DNA of 64,000 nt from Nocardiopsis terrae (GTDB taxonomy: Bacteria > Actinomycetota > Actinomycetes > Streptosporangiales > Streptosporangiaceae). Positions 1 to 9,348 of the stretch are shown piece after piece. Under the pieces are notes generated by a model. That model worked only from the letters and a program-made list of their open reading frames with translations, did not search any database and had not been told where the DNA came from. Position 1 is the first letter of the stretch, and each line of letters starts with the position of its first letter. Made by a program: the position numbers and the translations under genes. The stretch is taken from the NCBI RefSeq assembly GCF_014651695.1, contig NZ_BMXJ01000006.1, positions 475,156-539,155 on the forward strand, in the 5' to 3' direction.

Positions 1-1756
1 GGAAACGGCCCGCGTCGGCGCTGTCGATCAGGCGGTGGTCGTGCGCCATCGACAGGTAGACCATCCAGCGGACCGCGATGACCTCGCCGCCCATGGCCTC
101 GTCCTCGACGACGACGGGACGCTTGACGACCGCGCCGGCGCCCAGGATCGCCACCTGCGGCTGGTTGATGATCGGGGTGCCGAACAGCGCACCGGTGTGT
201 CCGGTGTCGGTGACCGTGAACGTGCCGCCGCCCAGCTCGTCCGGGCCGAGCTTGCCGGTGTGGGCGCGCTCGGTCAGGTCCGTGATGCTTCGGGCCAGGC
301 CGCCCAGGTTCAGCGAACCGGCGTCCTTGACCACGGGCGCGAGCAGACCGCGCTCGGTGTCCACCGACACACCGAGGTTCTCGACCTCGTGGTAGGTCAC
401 CGTCCGGTCGGTGCCGTTGATCACGGCGTTGACCTTCGGGTGGGTCTTGAGGGCCTCCACGGCGGCCAGCGCGAAGAACGGGAAGAAGTCCAGTTCCACG
501 CCCTCGCGCTGGGCGAAGGAGTCGCGGGCCTGGTCGCGCAGGCGCGCGATCTTGCTGACGTCGACCTCGATGACCTGCGTCGTCGTGGCGGAAACGTGCA
601 GCGACTCGACCATGCGGTCCGCGATGGACATGCGCAGACGGGACAGCTTCTCGGTGCGGCCGCGCAGGGACGGGTCCGGGGCGACCTTGTGCTGAGCAGC
701 CGGGGCGGCGGGCGCGGAGGCGGCTTCGCGCTGGGCCTCGGCGGCCTTGAGCACGTCCTGCTTGCGGATACGACCGCCCACGCCGGTACCGGAGACCCTG
801 CTCAGGTCGACCCGGTGCTCGTTGGCCAGCTTGCGGACCAGCGGCGTCACGTACGCCTCGGTCACGGCGTCGGTGCCGGAGGCCCGGCCGGTGCCGCTGA
901 GCGTTTCCACGTCCACCGACGGGCTGCCACCGTCCTGCTCTCGTGCGGCGGGAGCAGGCGCGGACTGGGCTGCCGGGGCGGGCTCGCTCTCGGGCTCGGG
1001 CTTCGGCTCGGACTTGGGTTCGGGCTTCGGCTCGGGCTCGGCCTTCTCGGCCTTCGGCTCGTCCTCGGACTCGGCCGGGGCGGAGGCCGCGGGGGCCGAA
1101 CCGGAGCCGCCGACGATCGCGATCTCGGTGCCGATCTCGACCGTCTCGTCCTCGTCGACGAGGATCTTGGTGAGTACACCGGCCACCGGGGACGGGATCT
1201 CGGTGTCCACCTTGTCGGTGGAGACCTCGAGGAGCGGCTCGTCCTCCTCGACGGTGTCGCCGACGCTCTTCAGCCACTGGGTGATGGTTCCCTCGGTGAC
1301 GCTCTCACCCAGGGCGGGGATGGTCACAGGGGTGCCGGAACCGCCGGAGGCGTCGTCACCGGAGGCCGGGGCGGCGGGCTCGGACTCGGCGGCGGGCTCC
1401 TCCGCGGCCGGTGCGGGCTCCGGCTCGGGGGCCTGCTCGGGCTCGTCGGCCTGTTCGGGTTCAGCGGCCTGTTCGGGTTCGGCGGAGCCGGAGGACGCGT
1501 CGTCGTCGGCGTCCTCACCGTCGCCGCCGATGACCGCGATCTCCGCGCCGATCTCCACGGTCTCGTCCTCGTCGACGAGGATCTTGGTGAGTACACCGGC
1601 CACCGGGGACGGGATCTCGGTGTCCACCTTGTCGGTGGAGACCTCAAGGAGCGGCTCGTCTACCTCGACGGTGTCGCCCACGTTCTTCAGCCACTGGGTG
1701 ACGGTCCCCTCGGTGACGCTCTCACCCAGGGCGGGCATGGAAACGGAAGTCGGCAT
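1..1756 (-). CDS. sucB: Dihydrolipoyl acyltransferase, E2 of 2-oxoacid dehydrogenase (partial at window edge)
   Basis: This is the E2 core of a 2-oxoglutarate (or shared 2-oxoacid) dehydrogenase complex; it moves acyl groups from a lipoyl-lysine arm to CoA. The start is ATG at 1756 and about 585 residues are present before the edge. Visible domains are two lipoyl domains (about residues 1-75 and 140-215, each with STDKVDTEI, lysines near 43 and 182), Ala/Pro/Glu-rich linkers, a subunit-binding domain near 299-334 (VTPLVRKLA...[10 protein letters not shown]) and the acyltransferase domain, whose active-site segment [13 protein letters not shown] lies at the edge. The usual DHRxxDG is DHRLIDS here, so the Gly is replaced but the catalytic His and Asp remain. 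The lipoamide dehydrogenase gene lies upstream in the same direction (103-bp gap). The C-terminus is missing. SucB versus a DlaT-like shared E2 cannot be decided. Confidence 0.93.
   Translation of the reverse strand, partial: MPTSVSMPALGESVTEGTVTQWLKNVGDTVEVDEPLLEVSTDKVDTEIPSPVAGVLTKILVDEDETVEIGAEIAVIGGDGEDADDDASSGSAEPEQAAEPEQADEPEQAPEPEPAPAAEEPAAESEPAAPASGDDASGGSGTPVTIPALGESVTEGTITQWLKSVGDTVEEDEPLLEVSTDKVDTEIPSPVAGVLTKILVDEDETVEIGTEIAIVGGSGSAPAASAPAESEDEPKAEKAEPEPKPEPKSEPKPEPESEPAPAAQSAPAPAAREQDGGSPSVDVETLSGTGRASGTDAVTEAYVTPLVRKLANEHRVDLSRVSGTGVGGRIRKQDVLKAAEAQREAASAPAAPAAQHKVAPDPSLRGRTEKLSRLRMSIADRMVESLHVSATTTQVIEVDVSKIARLRDQARDSFAQREGVELDFFPFFALAAVEALKTHPKVNAVINGTDRTVTYHEVENLGVSVDTERGLLAPVVKDAGSLNLGGLARSITDLTERAHTGKLGPDELGGGTFTVTDTGHTGALFGTPIINQPQVAILGAGAVVKRPVVVEDEAMGGEVIAVRWMVYLSMAHDHRLIDSADAGRF
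1143..1737. repeat. Near-identical DNA repeat encoding the two lipoyl domains of sucB
   Basis: Positions 1143-1320 and 1560-1737 are 178-bp direct copies offset by 417 bp (139 codons) that differ at only a few positions; the first 80 or so bases are identical. They encode the core of the two lipoyl domains. The linkers between them are not repeated. This suggests recent duplication or ongoing gene conversion. Confidence 0.85.
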
Positions 1757-1858
1757 GGGTTCCTCGTTGGATCTGGGCGCGGTACCTGCCCAAGGCCTTG
1801 ATGGGCAGCGCGGATGTGTGCGGGGGCGGGCCCGTGGGCCCGCCCCCGGGTGAAGCGG

Positions 1859-3235
1859 TCAGTCGTGGACGTGCAGCGGCTTGCCCGCCAGCGCGAGGTG
1901 CGCCTCGCCCAGCGCCTCCGACTGGCTCGGGTGCGGGTGGATCAGCTGGGCCACCTCGGAGGGCAGTGCCTCCCAGTTGTAGATCAGCTGGCCCTCGGCG
2001 ATCAGCTCGCCGACACGGCTGCCGACCATGTGGACGCCCAGTACGGGGCCGTCCTTCTCGGCGATGACCTTGACCGCGCCCTGCGTCTGGAGGATCTGGC
2101 TCTTGCCGTTGCCCGCCAGGTTGTAGTTCATCTCGACGACGTCGTGACCGCGCTCCTTGGCCACCTTGGTGGTCAGACCCACGGACGCGACCTCGGGCTC
2201 ACAGTACGTGACGCGGGGGACACCGTCGTAGTCGATCGCGGGCGGGTTCTGCCCGGCGATGTGCTCGGCGACGAAGATGCCCTCGGCGAAACCGACGTGG
2301 GCGAGCTGGAGGGTCGGGATGAGGTCGCCGACCGCGTAGACGTTGCCGACACCGGTGTGCAGGTTCTCGTCGACCTGGACGAAGCCGCGGTCCAGGGTGA
2401 CGCCCTGCTCCTCGTAGCCCAGGCCCTCGGAGACCGGGCCGCGGCCGATGGCGACCAGCAGGACCTCGGCCTCGAGGGTCTTGCCGCCCTGGAGGGTGAC
2501 GACCACGCCGGAGTCGGTGGTCTTGACCGACTCGAACGGGGTGCCGAGCTCGGCCTTGATCTTCCGCTTGCGGAAGGCGCGCTCCAGGAGCTTGGAGCTG
2601 GACTCCTCCTCGACGGGGACCAGGTGCTTGAGGGCCTCGACGACGGTGACCTCGGCGCCGTAGGAACGCCACACGCTGGCGAACTCCACGCCGATCACGC
2701 CGCCGCCCAGGACGATGACGGACTCGGGGACACGGTTCAGTTCCATGGCCTGGTCACTGGTCATGACCTTCTCGCCGTCGATCTCCAGGCCCAGGGTCTT
2801 GGGCTTGGAACCGGTCGCCAGGAGGATGTTCCTCCCCTTGTAGACCTTGCCGTCGACCGTGACCTCGTCCTTGCCGGTGAGCTTGCCCTCACCCTCGACG
2901 ACGGTGATCTTGCGGGACTTGACCAGCCCGCTCAGGCCCTTGTAGAGGCCGCTGACCACCTTGTCCTTGTACTTGTGCACGGCCTCGATGTCGATGCCCT
3001 CGAAGGTGGCCCTGACGCCGAAGTTCTCGCTCTCCTTGGCGGAGTCGGCGACCTCGGCCGAGTGCAGGAGGGCCTTGGTGGGGATGCAGCCGCGGTGCAG
3101 GCAGGTGCCGCCGAGCTTGTCTTTCTCGATCAGGACGACGCTCATGTCCAGCTCGGCGGCGCGCAGTGCCGCCGCGTAGCCGCCGCTGCCGCCGCCAAGG
3201 ACGACGAGGTCGAAGGTGCCGCCGCTCTCACTCAC
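1859..3235 (-). CDS. lpdA: Dihydrolipoamide dehydrogenase (E3)
   Basis: FAD flavoprotein that reoxidises dihydrolipoamide on the E2 subunit using NAD+. At 458 residues it has the family's usual length. It shows the N-terminal FAD-binding GGGSGGYAAA (14-23), the redox disulfide GGTCLHRGC (Cys45, Cys50), a second GGGVIGVEFA nucleotide-binding segment near 177, and the C-terminal HPHPSQSEALGE that supplies the catalytic His-Glu pair. It lies just upstream of sucB on the same strand, which fits joint expression of E3 and E2 of the same complex. The 133-bp gap to pepA separates it from the next gene. Confidence 0.95.
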   Translation of the reverse strand: MSESGGTFDLVVLGGGSGGYAAALRAAELDMSVVLIEKDKLGGTCLHRGCIPTKALLHSAEVADSAKESENFGVRATFEGIDIEAVHKYKDKVVSGLYKGLSGLVKSRKITVVEGEGKLTGKDEVTVDGKVYKGRNILLATGSKPKTLGLEIDGEKVMTSDQAMELNRVPESVIVLGGGVIGVEFASVWRSYGAEVTVVEALKHLVPVEEESSSKLLERAFRKRKIKAELGTPFESVKTTDSGVVVTLQGGKTLEAEVLLVAIGRGPVSEGLGYEEQGVTLDRGFVQVDENLHTGVGNVYAVGDLIPTLQLAHVGFAEGIFVAEHIAGQNPPAIDYDGVPRVTYCEPEVASVGLTTKVAKERGHDVVEMNYNLAGNGKSQILQTQGAVKVIAEKDGPVLGVHMVGSRVGELIAEGQLIYNWEALPSEVAQLIHPHPSQSEALGEAHLALAGKPLHVHD

Positions 3236-3368
3236 GGGAACGAACTCCTAGTTGTGGTGGCTGGTGATGGGTGGTGGAAGACCGCGGTACGCCGCCGGGG
3301 GCGGACCGCGGCTGCCGGGGAGGGGGCGGCAGCCCGGCTCACAGGACTGCCGCTCCGACCTTGTAGGA

Positions 3369-4892
3369 CTACTGCTTGCGGGCGTAGTCCTCGGCGATGC
3401 GGACGAGGGTGCGGGTACCCGCACCCGTACCGCCCTTGGGGGTGTAACCGTGCGGGCCGCCCTGGTTGAAGGAGGGCCCGGCGATGTCGAGGTGGGCCCA
3501 CTTGGTGCCCTCCTCGATGAACTCCCGGAGGAAGATGCCCGCGGAGAGCATCCCGCCCCAGCGCTCGCCCGCGACGTTGGCGATGTCGGCGACCGAGGAG
3601 TTGAGGCCGGCGCGCAGCTCGTCCGGGAGCGGCATCGGCCAGGAGGCCTCGCCCTCGGCGCCGGCGGCGGTGACGATCTCCTCGCGCACGGCGTCGTCGT
3701 TGGCCATGACCGCGAACACGCGGGTGCCCAGGGCGACCAACTGGGCGCCGGTGAGCGTGGCGATGTCCACGATCAGGTCCGGCTCGTCCTCGTGTGCGCG
3801 GACCAGCCCGTCGGCCATGACCAGGCGGCCCTCGGCGTCGGTGTTGAGGACCTCGACGGTCTTGCCGCCGTAGATGCTCAGGACGTCGGAGGGGCGCTGG
3901 GCGGTGCCGCTGGGCATGTTCTCGGCCACGGTCAGGTAACCGACGACGTTGACCTTCAGGCCCAGGGTGGAGATGGCGCGCATGGCGGCGAGCACGGAGG
4001 CGGCGCCGCTCATGTCGGACTTCATCCACTCCATCCCGCCCGAGGGCTTGAGGGACAGGCCGCCGGAGTCGAACGTGATGCCCTTACCGACGAAGGCGAC
4101 CGTCTTCGTGGCCTCCGGGTGGCTGTGCGCCAGCCGCACCAGGCGGGGCGGGTTCGCCGAACCCTGGCCGACACCGGTCAGGCCGCCGTAGCCGCCCTCG
4201 GACAGGGCGCGCTCGTCCAGGACCTCGATCTCCAGGCCGGCCTGCCGGGCGATCTCCTGTGCCGCGCCGGCCAGGTCCTCGGGGACCAGGTCGGCCGGGG
4301 CGGTGTTGACGAGGTCGCGCGTGAAGGAGACGGCCTCGGCCAGGACGGCGGCGCGCTCCACCGCGTCGCCGGCGCCCGCGGCCTCGCTGACCACGGTCAG
4401 CTTGGTCTCGGCGGCCCTGGCCGCCTTCTTCTCGGCCTTCTCGCCGGTGCGGTACCGGTCGAAGCTGTAGTTGCCGAGTTCGGCGCCCAGGGCCACGGCA
4501 CCCGCCTGCTCGGCGGTGGTCGCGGGCAGTGCCAGAACGACACGGCCTGCGCCCTCGGGGCGCGAGCTCAGTGACCGCAGGGCTGCACCGGCCGCACGGG
4601 ACAGGACATCGGAGTCGACGGGGCCGTCGGCGGGTGCCGGGCCGAGACCGACCGCGACGACGACCGGGGCCTTGACGGCTCCGAGGGAGGCAATGGTGTG
4701 CACCTCCTCGGGTGCGCCGCTCGCTCCCAGGAGCGACAGGGTCGAGCCGAGGCCGCCCGCGAAGGCGGCGTCGACGGAATGAGCGCCCGATGCGGGCTCC
4801 GGGGCGTCGCCTCCGGAGTGGTAACCGACGACAACCGCGTCGGCGTCGAGCGAACTGGGGGACTCCGTGTTTACTGACAACGTCGTGCTCAC
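3369..4892 (-). CDS. pepA: Leucyl aminopeptidase (M17 family)
   Basis: Cytosolic two-metal aminopeptidase releasing N-terminal residues from peptides; 507 residues, normal for M17. The C-terminal catalytic domain carries the metal and active-site segments GKGITFDSGG, MKSDMSGAA and the family signature NTDAEGRL. The GTG start at 4892 is chosen because a -10 element TAGCAT lies at 4900-4905, seven bases upstream, which suggests a leaderless transcript. The N-terminal third is less conserved, as usual for the family. Confidence 0.95.
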   Translation of the reverse strand: MSTTLSVNTESPSSLDADAVVVGYHSGGDAPEPASGAHSVDAAFAGGLGSTLSLLGASGAPEEVHTIASLGAVKAPVVVAVGLGPAPADGPVDSDVLSRAAGAALRSLSSRPEGAGRVVLALPATTAEQAGAVALGAELGNYSFDRYRTGEKAEKKAARAAETKLTVVSEAAGAGDAVERAAVLAEAVSFTRDLVNTAPADLVPEDLAGAAQEIARQAGLEIEVLDERALSEGGYGGLTGVGQGSANPPRLVRLAHSHPEATKTVAFVGKGITFDSGGLSLKPSGGMEWMKSDMSGAASVLAAMRAISTLGLKVNVVGYLTVAENMPSGTAQRPSDVLSIYGGKTVEVLNTDAEGRLVMADGLVRAHEDEPDLIVDIATLTGAQLVALGTRVFAVMANDDAVREEIVTAAGAEGEASWPMPLPDELRAGLNSSVADIANVAGERWGGMLSAGIFLREFIEEGTKWAHLDIAGPSFNQGGPHGYTPKGGTGAGTRTLVRIAEDYARKQ

Positions 4893-5247
4893 GTCCCCGA
4901 TGCTAGTCCTCCCGTGCCCCCCGCGGCGACGCGGCGCCCCGTGCCCTGTGGGCTCTGACGCGGCGCTCCGCGCCGCCCGGCGGTGCGGAGCGCCCCCCGG
5001 GCGGGTCCGCGCCCGTCCGCGGCGTGCGGGGGCTCTGGCCCCTCGCGGGGGGTCTCGCAGGCGGTCGCCGGTGCGGGCCCGTGCCTGCCCGTGGGGTGAT
5101 CGGGTGAAACTCCGTGTGAAAAAATGTGATCATGCCGACATTGGGGTGCGCGGCAGGGCTACTGGCCGGTAAGAACCGCCTGGTGGGAGCCGCCCCGCCC
5201 CCGCCGCGGCGCGCGGTGGAACCGGAGGGCCCAGCGCCGGAAACCCC
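4893..5247. other. Intergenic region between pepA and cobS
   Basis: Apart from the pepA -10 element at 4900-4905, this 355-bp stretch holds no gene or RNA I can support. It is GC-rich, except for a short A-rich patch near 5110-5130 containing two direct TGTGA repeats that do not form a dyad. Confidence 0.5.
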
Positions 5248-6039
5248 TCAGACCCAGGTGAGCGCAGCCGCCGTCACCAGCAGGGAGGTCGTCGCCGCCG
5301 TCTCCACCAGGGCGCCCAGCACGTCCCCGGTGATGCCGCCCAGGCGGCGCACCGCACGGCGCAGCAGGGCGCCCGCCGCCGCCAACCCGCACACCGCCCC
5401 CGCCGCGCAGGCCGCGGCGAACCCGGGGGAGTGCGTCAGCCCGAGCGCGCACAGTGCCAGCACCCCGGCCGCGCACACGGCCGCGGACCGGGGGCGCACC
5501 GTCCCCGCCACGAAGGCGCCCAGCCCCTCGGGGCGGGCGGAGGGGACCCGGGGCGTGCACGCCAGGGTGACCGCCAGGCGACCGGTCGCGCCCGCCGTCA
5601 CCGCGCCGGCCAGAGCGGCCCAGGGGGAGGCCCCGACGAGCTGGCCCAGTGCCAGGACCTGCGCGCCGACCGTCACCAGCAGGGTGATCACCCCGAACGG
5701 GCCGATGTCGGAGCGCCGCATCACCTCCAAGGCGCCCTCGGCCGGGCGGCCGCTGCCCAGGCCGTCGGCCAGGTCGGCCAACCCGTCCAGGTGCAACCCC
5801 CGGGTGAGCGCGGCGCCCAGGCCGGTCGCGAGCAGCGCCGCCAGCGGAGCCGACCAGCCCCACCACGCACCGGCCGTAGCGAGGGAGGCGGTGACCGCGC
5901 CCAGGAGGGCGCCCAGCACCGGGGCCCACCGCATCGCCCACCCGGCCACGGGACGGTCCACCCGTTCCACCCGCACCGGCCAGACGGTGAAGGTGCCCAC
6001 GGCCATGCGGGCTCCGTCCACGGTGTCGGAGCGGCTCAC
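5248..6039 (-). CDS. cobS: Adenosylcobinamide-GDP ribazoletransferase
   Basis: Integral membrane enzyme of late cobalamin synthesis; it joins adenosylcobinamide-GDP to alpha-ribazole. About 263 residues, Ala/Gly/Leu-rich with several hydrophobic helices. The family's acidic motif is seen in GLHLDGLADLADGLGSGRPAEGALEVMRRSDIGPFG. The GTG start at 6039 overlaps the stop of the upstream cobU by four bases (GTGA), which implies translational coupling; an in-frame ATG at 6006 is the alternative. Together with cobU it forms a two-gene cobalamin assembly operon. Confidence 0.93.
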   Translation of the reverse strand: MSRSDTVDGARMAVGTFTVWPVRVERVDRPVAGWAMRWAPVLGALLGAVTASLATAGAWWGWSAPLAALLATGLGAALTRGLHLDGLADLADGLGSGRPAEGALEVMRRSDIGPFGVITLLVTVGAQVLALGQLVGASPWAALAGAVTAGATGRLAVTLACTPRVPSARPEGLGAFVAGTVRPRSAAVCAAGVLALCALGLTHSPGFAAACAAGAVCGLAAAGALLRRAVRRLGGITGDVLGALVETAATTSLLVTAAALTWV

Positions 6040-7136
6040 GGAAGCTCCACCACGCGCCCGGCAGCGGCCAGCAGCACGTCCTCGGACTCCGCGCCCACCC
6101 ACTGGTTCAACAGCCCCAGGTGGTCGCGGAAGAGCCGGCCCGACCGGGTCGGCGGAACCACACCCGACCCCGCCTCGTTGGTGACCGCCACGACGTAGGC
6201 CTGGGTCGAGCGCCAGGCCTCCAGGAGGTCGTGGACGGCGGCCTCCACCCGCTCCTCGGCGTCCCGGGGCGGGTCCTCCTCCCACAGTCCGCACTCGCCC
6301 ATGACCCAGGTCAGCCAGGTCCCCAGGCAGTCGACCAGGACCGCGCCCCGTGTCCGCCGGAGCAGCACCGCGAGGTCGGTGGTCTGTTCGGTCCGCCACC
6401 ACCAGGGGCGGCGCCGTACGTGCCGGGAGACGCGCTCGGCCCACTCCGGATCCGCCTCCGCGTCGGGAACCGGGCCGGTGGCCGCGTACACCACCTTCGG
6501 TTCGGCCAGCAGGCGCAGCTCGGCCTCGCGGGACTTGCCCGAACGCGCACCCCCGGTGACCAGGGTCCGGTGCGGTCCGCGCGGTCGGGACTCCGGCCAC
6601 ACCGCGGGCGGGCACGGGATGACGGTGCCGTCGCCCGGGACCAGGGCGCCCCACAGACGGGCGCGCCTGGCGAACTCCTGCGGTGAGCGGACCCGGTGGT
6701 CGCCACCGACCGCGACCACCGCCGTGGTCACCCCGATCACCCCGGAGCGGCGCAGCTCCCCGATGACCTCGGGGCGCCGCACGGCGTCCACGATGACCAT
6801 GTCCACCTGTTGCTCGGGCGCGGAGGAGTACACGGACGAACCCGCGGGGCGGGCGTCGGCGGGCGGCCCTCCGGGCAGCGGGCCCTGGGTGGAGCGGGCG
6901 TACAGCAGGCGGCCGCCGTCGGCGCCCTCGACACGGATGCCGTCCGGGGTGGGGGTGACCGTGTACTCCGGTGGGACCGGGCCGAGGACCCCGGCCTCGC
7001 GGATGCGGAAGCGGTCGTCGACGGTCACCCTCAGCGGCAGACGGCGTTCCGCGTGGGCCTTGTTGCAGGACGAGCAGGTGCACTGCGGGGCTGGCCAGCC
7101 CGAGTGGCCCGCTGTCCCCAGGAATCGGATACGCAC
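6036..7136 (-). CDS. cobU: Fusion of a truncated metallo-beta-lactamase-like domain with CobU (adenosylcobinamide kinase/guanylyltransferase)
   Basis: The C-terminal half (from about residue 190) is CobU: P-loop GGARSGKS at 195-202, then CLGTWLTW and VTNEAGSGVVP. It phosphorylates adenosylcobinamide and transfers GMP to it, feeding CobS. The N-terminal half (1-180) begins MRIRFLGTAGHSGWPAPQCTCSSC, the opening of a PhnP-like metallo-beta-lactamase fold. It also has VDMVIVDAV and VGGDHRV segments, but no HxHxDH metal motif is seen, so catalysis by this part is doubtful. The GTG start at 7136 lies five bases after a -10 element TACTCT (7142-7147), suggesting a leaderless mRNA. A stand-alone CobU is about 180 residues; this protein is 366. 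Confidence 0.9.
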   Translation of the reverse strand: MRIRFLGTAGHSGWPAPQCTCSSCNKAHAERRLPLRVTVDDRFRIREAGVLGPVPPEYTVTPTPDGIRVEGADGGRLLYARSTQGPLPGGPPADARPAGSSVYSSAPEQQVDMVIVDAVRRPEVIGELRRSGVIGVTTAVVAVGGDHRVRSPQEFARRARLWGALVPGDGTVIPCPPAVWPESRPRGPHRTLVTGGARSGKSREAELRLLAEPKVVYAATGPVPDAEADPEWAERVSRHVRRRPWWWRTEQTTDLAVLLRRTRGAVLVDCLGTWLTWVMGECGLWEEDPPRDAEERVEAAVHDLLEAWRSTQAYVVAVTNEAGSGVVPPTRSGRLFRDHLGLLNQWVGAESEDVLLAAAGRVVELP

Positions 7137-7234
7137 CCAGCAGAGTAAACAGCATGAAGTGCCAAGCCTTGGTTAAGCTCGGCACAGGATCGCGGTGTAC
7201 CCACCGTGGAACCGGCGACGAAGGGCGGTCGAAC

Positions 7235-7438
7235 ATGGCGTGGACGTGGCGGTACCACGAGGCGGACGGTGCCCAGATGAGGACGGGGGAGCTGCCGGCC
7301 GAGTCGTTCACGTCGCGTGGCGACGCCGAGAGCTGGCTGGGCGAGAACTGGGCGGAGCTCGCGGAGGGCGGGGTGGGCAACGTCGCCCTCCTGGAGGAGG
7401 ACCGGGAGGTCTACACGATGCCCCTGGCCGCCGAGTAG
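7235..7438 (+). CDS. Small conserved actinobacterial protein of unknown function
   Basis: A 67-residue acidic protein beginning MAWTWRYHEADG and containing AESWLGENWAEL and NVALLEEDREVYTMPL. I recall similar short proteins in many actinomycetes but know no function for them. No signal peptide, membrane segment or metal motif is visible. It is divergent from cobU and ends just before a bidirectional terminator. The real-gene call rests on the conserved pattern and compact fit between neighbours. Confidence 0.7.
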   Translation: MAWTWRYHEADGAQMRTGELPAESFTSRGDAESWLGENWAELAEGGVGNVALLEEDREVYTMPLAAE

Positions 7439-7460
7439 CCCCGCCCCGGGGACACGCGAA

Positions 7461-7489
7461 GGCCCCGGCGCCGCCAGGGCGCCGGGGCC
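7461..7489. terminator. Bidirectional hairpin terminator
   Basis: A perfect 12-bp stem (GGCCCCGGCGCC with its complement) around a 5-nt loop, between the convergent ends of the small protein gene and the aldo/keto reductase gene. Confidence 0.75.
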
Positions 7490-7519
7490 GAACGGACCCG
7501 GCCGGGGACCGAACACGCC

Positions 7520-8524
7520 CTACCCGCGGATGTTCTCCGGGCTCCTGGTGAGCGCGGGGTCGCGCTCGATGCTGTCACCGAGGACCTCGTCGATCCGGGC
7601 CATCAGCCCGGTGTCGAGCTTGACCCCGGCCGCCTTGACGTTGCTCTCGACCTGCTCGGGACGGGAGGCGCCGATGATCGCGGCCGAAACGTTGGGGTTC
7701 TGCAGGACCCAGGCCACCGCGAGCTGTGACAGGGTCAGCCCGGCCTCCGCAGCCAGGGGCTCCAGGCGCTGCACCCGCTCCAGGAGAGCCTGGTCGGAGA
7801 CCTTGTCCGCGAGGAACTTCTCGCTCTTGGGGTCGGCGGCGCGCGAACCCGCGGGCAACTCCTGCCCGGGACGGTACTTGCCGGTCAGGATCCCGCCGGC
7901 GATCGGCGACCACACGATCTGACCGATCCCCTCGCGCTCGGACAGCGGGACGACCTCGGACTCGATGACCCGCCAGAGCATGTTGTACTGCGGCTGGCTG
8001 GAGACGATCCGGTCGAAGCCCATCTCGTCGGCGATCTTGAGGGCCCGCTCGATCTCCTCGGCGCGCCACTCGGAGACACCGATGTAGAGGGCCTTGCCCT
8101 GGCGGACCAGGTCCTCGAAGGCCCGCATCGTCTCTTCCAGCGGGGTGGTGTAGTCGAACCGGTGCGCCTGGTAGAGGTCCAGGTAGTCGGTGCCCAGGCG
8201 ACGCAGGGAGTCCTCCGCGCCGCGGATGATGTGCTTGCGGGACAGGCCCTTGTCGTTCCTGCCCTCGCCCATGGGCCAGAAGACCTTGGAGAAGATCTCC
8301 AGGCCGTCGCGGCGCTCGCCCTTCAGCGCGCGGCCGAGCACCTCCTCGGCCCTGCCCTGGGCGTAGACGTCCGCCGTGTCGAAGGTGGTGACGCCCGCGT
8401 CGAGCGCGGCGCGGACACAGGAGGTGGCGGTGTCCTCCTCGACCTGGGAGCCGTGGGTGATCCAGTTCCCGTAGGCGATCTCGCTGATGACCAGACCGCT
8501 GTTGCCTAGATGCCGAAAGTCCAT
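7520..8524 (-). CDS. Aldo/keto reductase, potassium-channel beta-subunit-like group
   Basis: Predicted NADPH-dependent oxidoreductase of 334 residues with a TIM-barrel fold. It shows the family segments DTADVYAQGRAEEVLG (active-site Asp/Tyr), a Lys in the IFSKVFW segment, YLDLYQAHRFD (active-site His) and the C-terminal cofactor segment AIIGASRPEQVESNV. The start is ATG at 8524 (MDFRHLGNSGLVISE), the normal family start; an upstream extension in frame lacks similarity. The substrate is unknown. It is monocistronic between two terminators. Confidence 0.88.
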   Translation of the reverse strand: MDFRHLGNSGLVISEIAYGNWITHGSQVEEDTATSCVRAALDAGVTTFDTADVYAQGRAEEVLGRALKGERRDGLEIFSKVFWPMGEGRNDKGLSRKHIIRGAEDSLRRLGTDYLDLYQAHRFDYTTPLEETMRAFEDLVRQGKALYIGVSEWRAEEIERALKIADEMGFDRIVSSQPQYNMLWRVIESEVVPLSEREGIGQIVWSPIAGGILTGKYRPGQELPAGSRAADPKSEKFLADKVSDQALLERVQRLEPLAAEAGLTLSQLAVAWVLQNPNVSAAIIGASRPEQVESNVKAAGVKLDTGLMARIDEVLGDSIERDPALTRSPENIRG

Positions 8525-8607
8525 GGGGAGCACTCTAGCCGGGGGAGCAGGATGGCGGAGAGCGCCCGCGGTCTTGCCGGGAACGCTCCCACCGGGGATG
8601 GAAGTGA

Positions 8608-8631
8608 AGGGCCGGTGCGGACACCGGCCCT
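8608..8631. terminator. Hairpin terminator downstream of the DUF3043 gene
   Basis: A 10-bp stem (AGGGCCGGTG and its complement) with a CGGA loop, placed after the leftward DUF3043 gene and before the aldo/keto reductase start. Confidence 0.65.
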
Positions 8632-8685
8632 GCTCACTCACGTCGGACGGGACGGGGATGACGGGGATACGGACGGACGGGCCGT

Positions 8686-9348
8686 TCAGCGCGTGCTGCT
8701 CGGAGCGGGGTCCTCGCCGACCTTGACGCGGGGCTTGGGCAGGCGCAGGCGCCGGAACTGGAGCTGGCGCATCGCGGCGTACAAGCCGATGCCCTTGAGC
8801 CCGGAGTCGTCGGGGAAGTACTCGGTGGCACGCCGCTTCACCGTGCGGCCGACCAACACGCCCTCAGCGATGAGCGTGACCATCATCAGCGGCCACAGGA
8901 CGTATGCCACGCCCACCTGGAAAGCGGGGTTGTTGATGAACAGCAGTGCGATGATCAGGATCGAGAACGGCAGGAAGAACTCACTGGCGCTGCGGCGCGA
9001 GTCGATGAAGTCGCGGGCGAAGGCGCGGGCCCTGCCCATGTCCTGCTGGCGGAAGTACTTCTCGTCGCCCTTGGGGGCGCCGGAACGCTGCGCGCCCCTG
9101 CCGCGTTGACGTTCAAGACGGTCCCGGTAGGCGCGGTATGCCTCCTTACGGGTCTCGGGAGCCTTCACCGGTCGGCGCGGGGTGCTTTCGGATTCCCTGC
9201 GCTTGGGGGTGGGCACACCCTTCTTCGGGGTGTATCCCTTAGGTTGGGTGGACTCAGTGGCCTCAGGGCTGGCGGATTCGGCAGAGCTCGAATCCGGGGC
9301 TGCGGAAGCGGAGCGACGTCGGAACACACCCTCAGGGTAGCCGGTCAT
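8686..9348 (-). CDS. DUF3043 family membrane protein
   Basis: About 220 residues. The N-terminal half is hydrophilic and Ser/Pro/Arg-rich (FRRRSA, GYTPKKGVPTPKRRE, RERQRGRGAQRS). It is followed by DKYFRQQD-like and ARAFARDFIDSRRSASEFF segments and two hydrophobic helices (PFSILIIALLFINNPAF and VGVAYVLWPLMMVTLIAEGVLVG). This matches the actinobacterial DUF3043 family, of unknown function. Two starts are possible: ATG at 9348, or GTG at 9327 (VFRRRS), which is the more usual family start. It is divergent from pspA. Confidence 0.8.
   Translation of the reverse strand: MTGYPEGVFRRRSASAAPDSSSAESASPEATESTQPKGYTPKKGVPTPKRRESESTPRRPVKAPETRKEAYRAYRDRLERQRGRGAQRSGAPKGDEKYFRQQDMGRARAFARDFIDSRRSASEFFLPFSILIIALLFINNPAFQVGVAYVLWPLMMVTLIAEGVLVGRTVKRRATEYFPDDSGLKGIGLYAAMRQLQFRRLRLPKPRVKVGEDPAPSSTR

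Noticed and set aside
35..1801. Long open frames on the plus strand opposite sucB, lpdA and pepA
   Set aside because: They are shadows of GC-rich genes: low-complexity Arg/Gly/Ala translations with no family pattern, while the minus strand encodes clear enzymes.
5096..5135. Crp-type site in the pepA-cobS gap
   Set aside because: Two TGTGA motifs are direct repeats and not an inverted pair, and no TCACA half lies at the right distance.
7137..7234. Cobalamin riboswitch before cobU
   Set aside because: The gap is under 100 bp, has no B12-box-like sequence, and cobU seems leaderless. Only a small CCAAG-C-CTTGG dyad is present.
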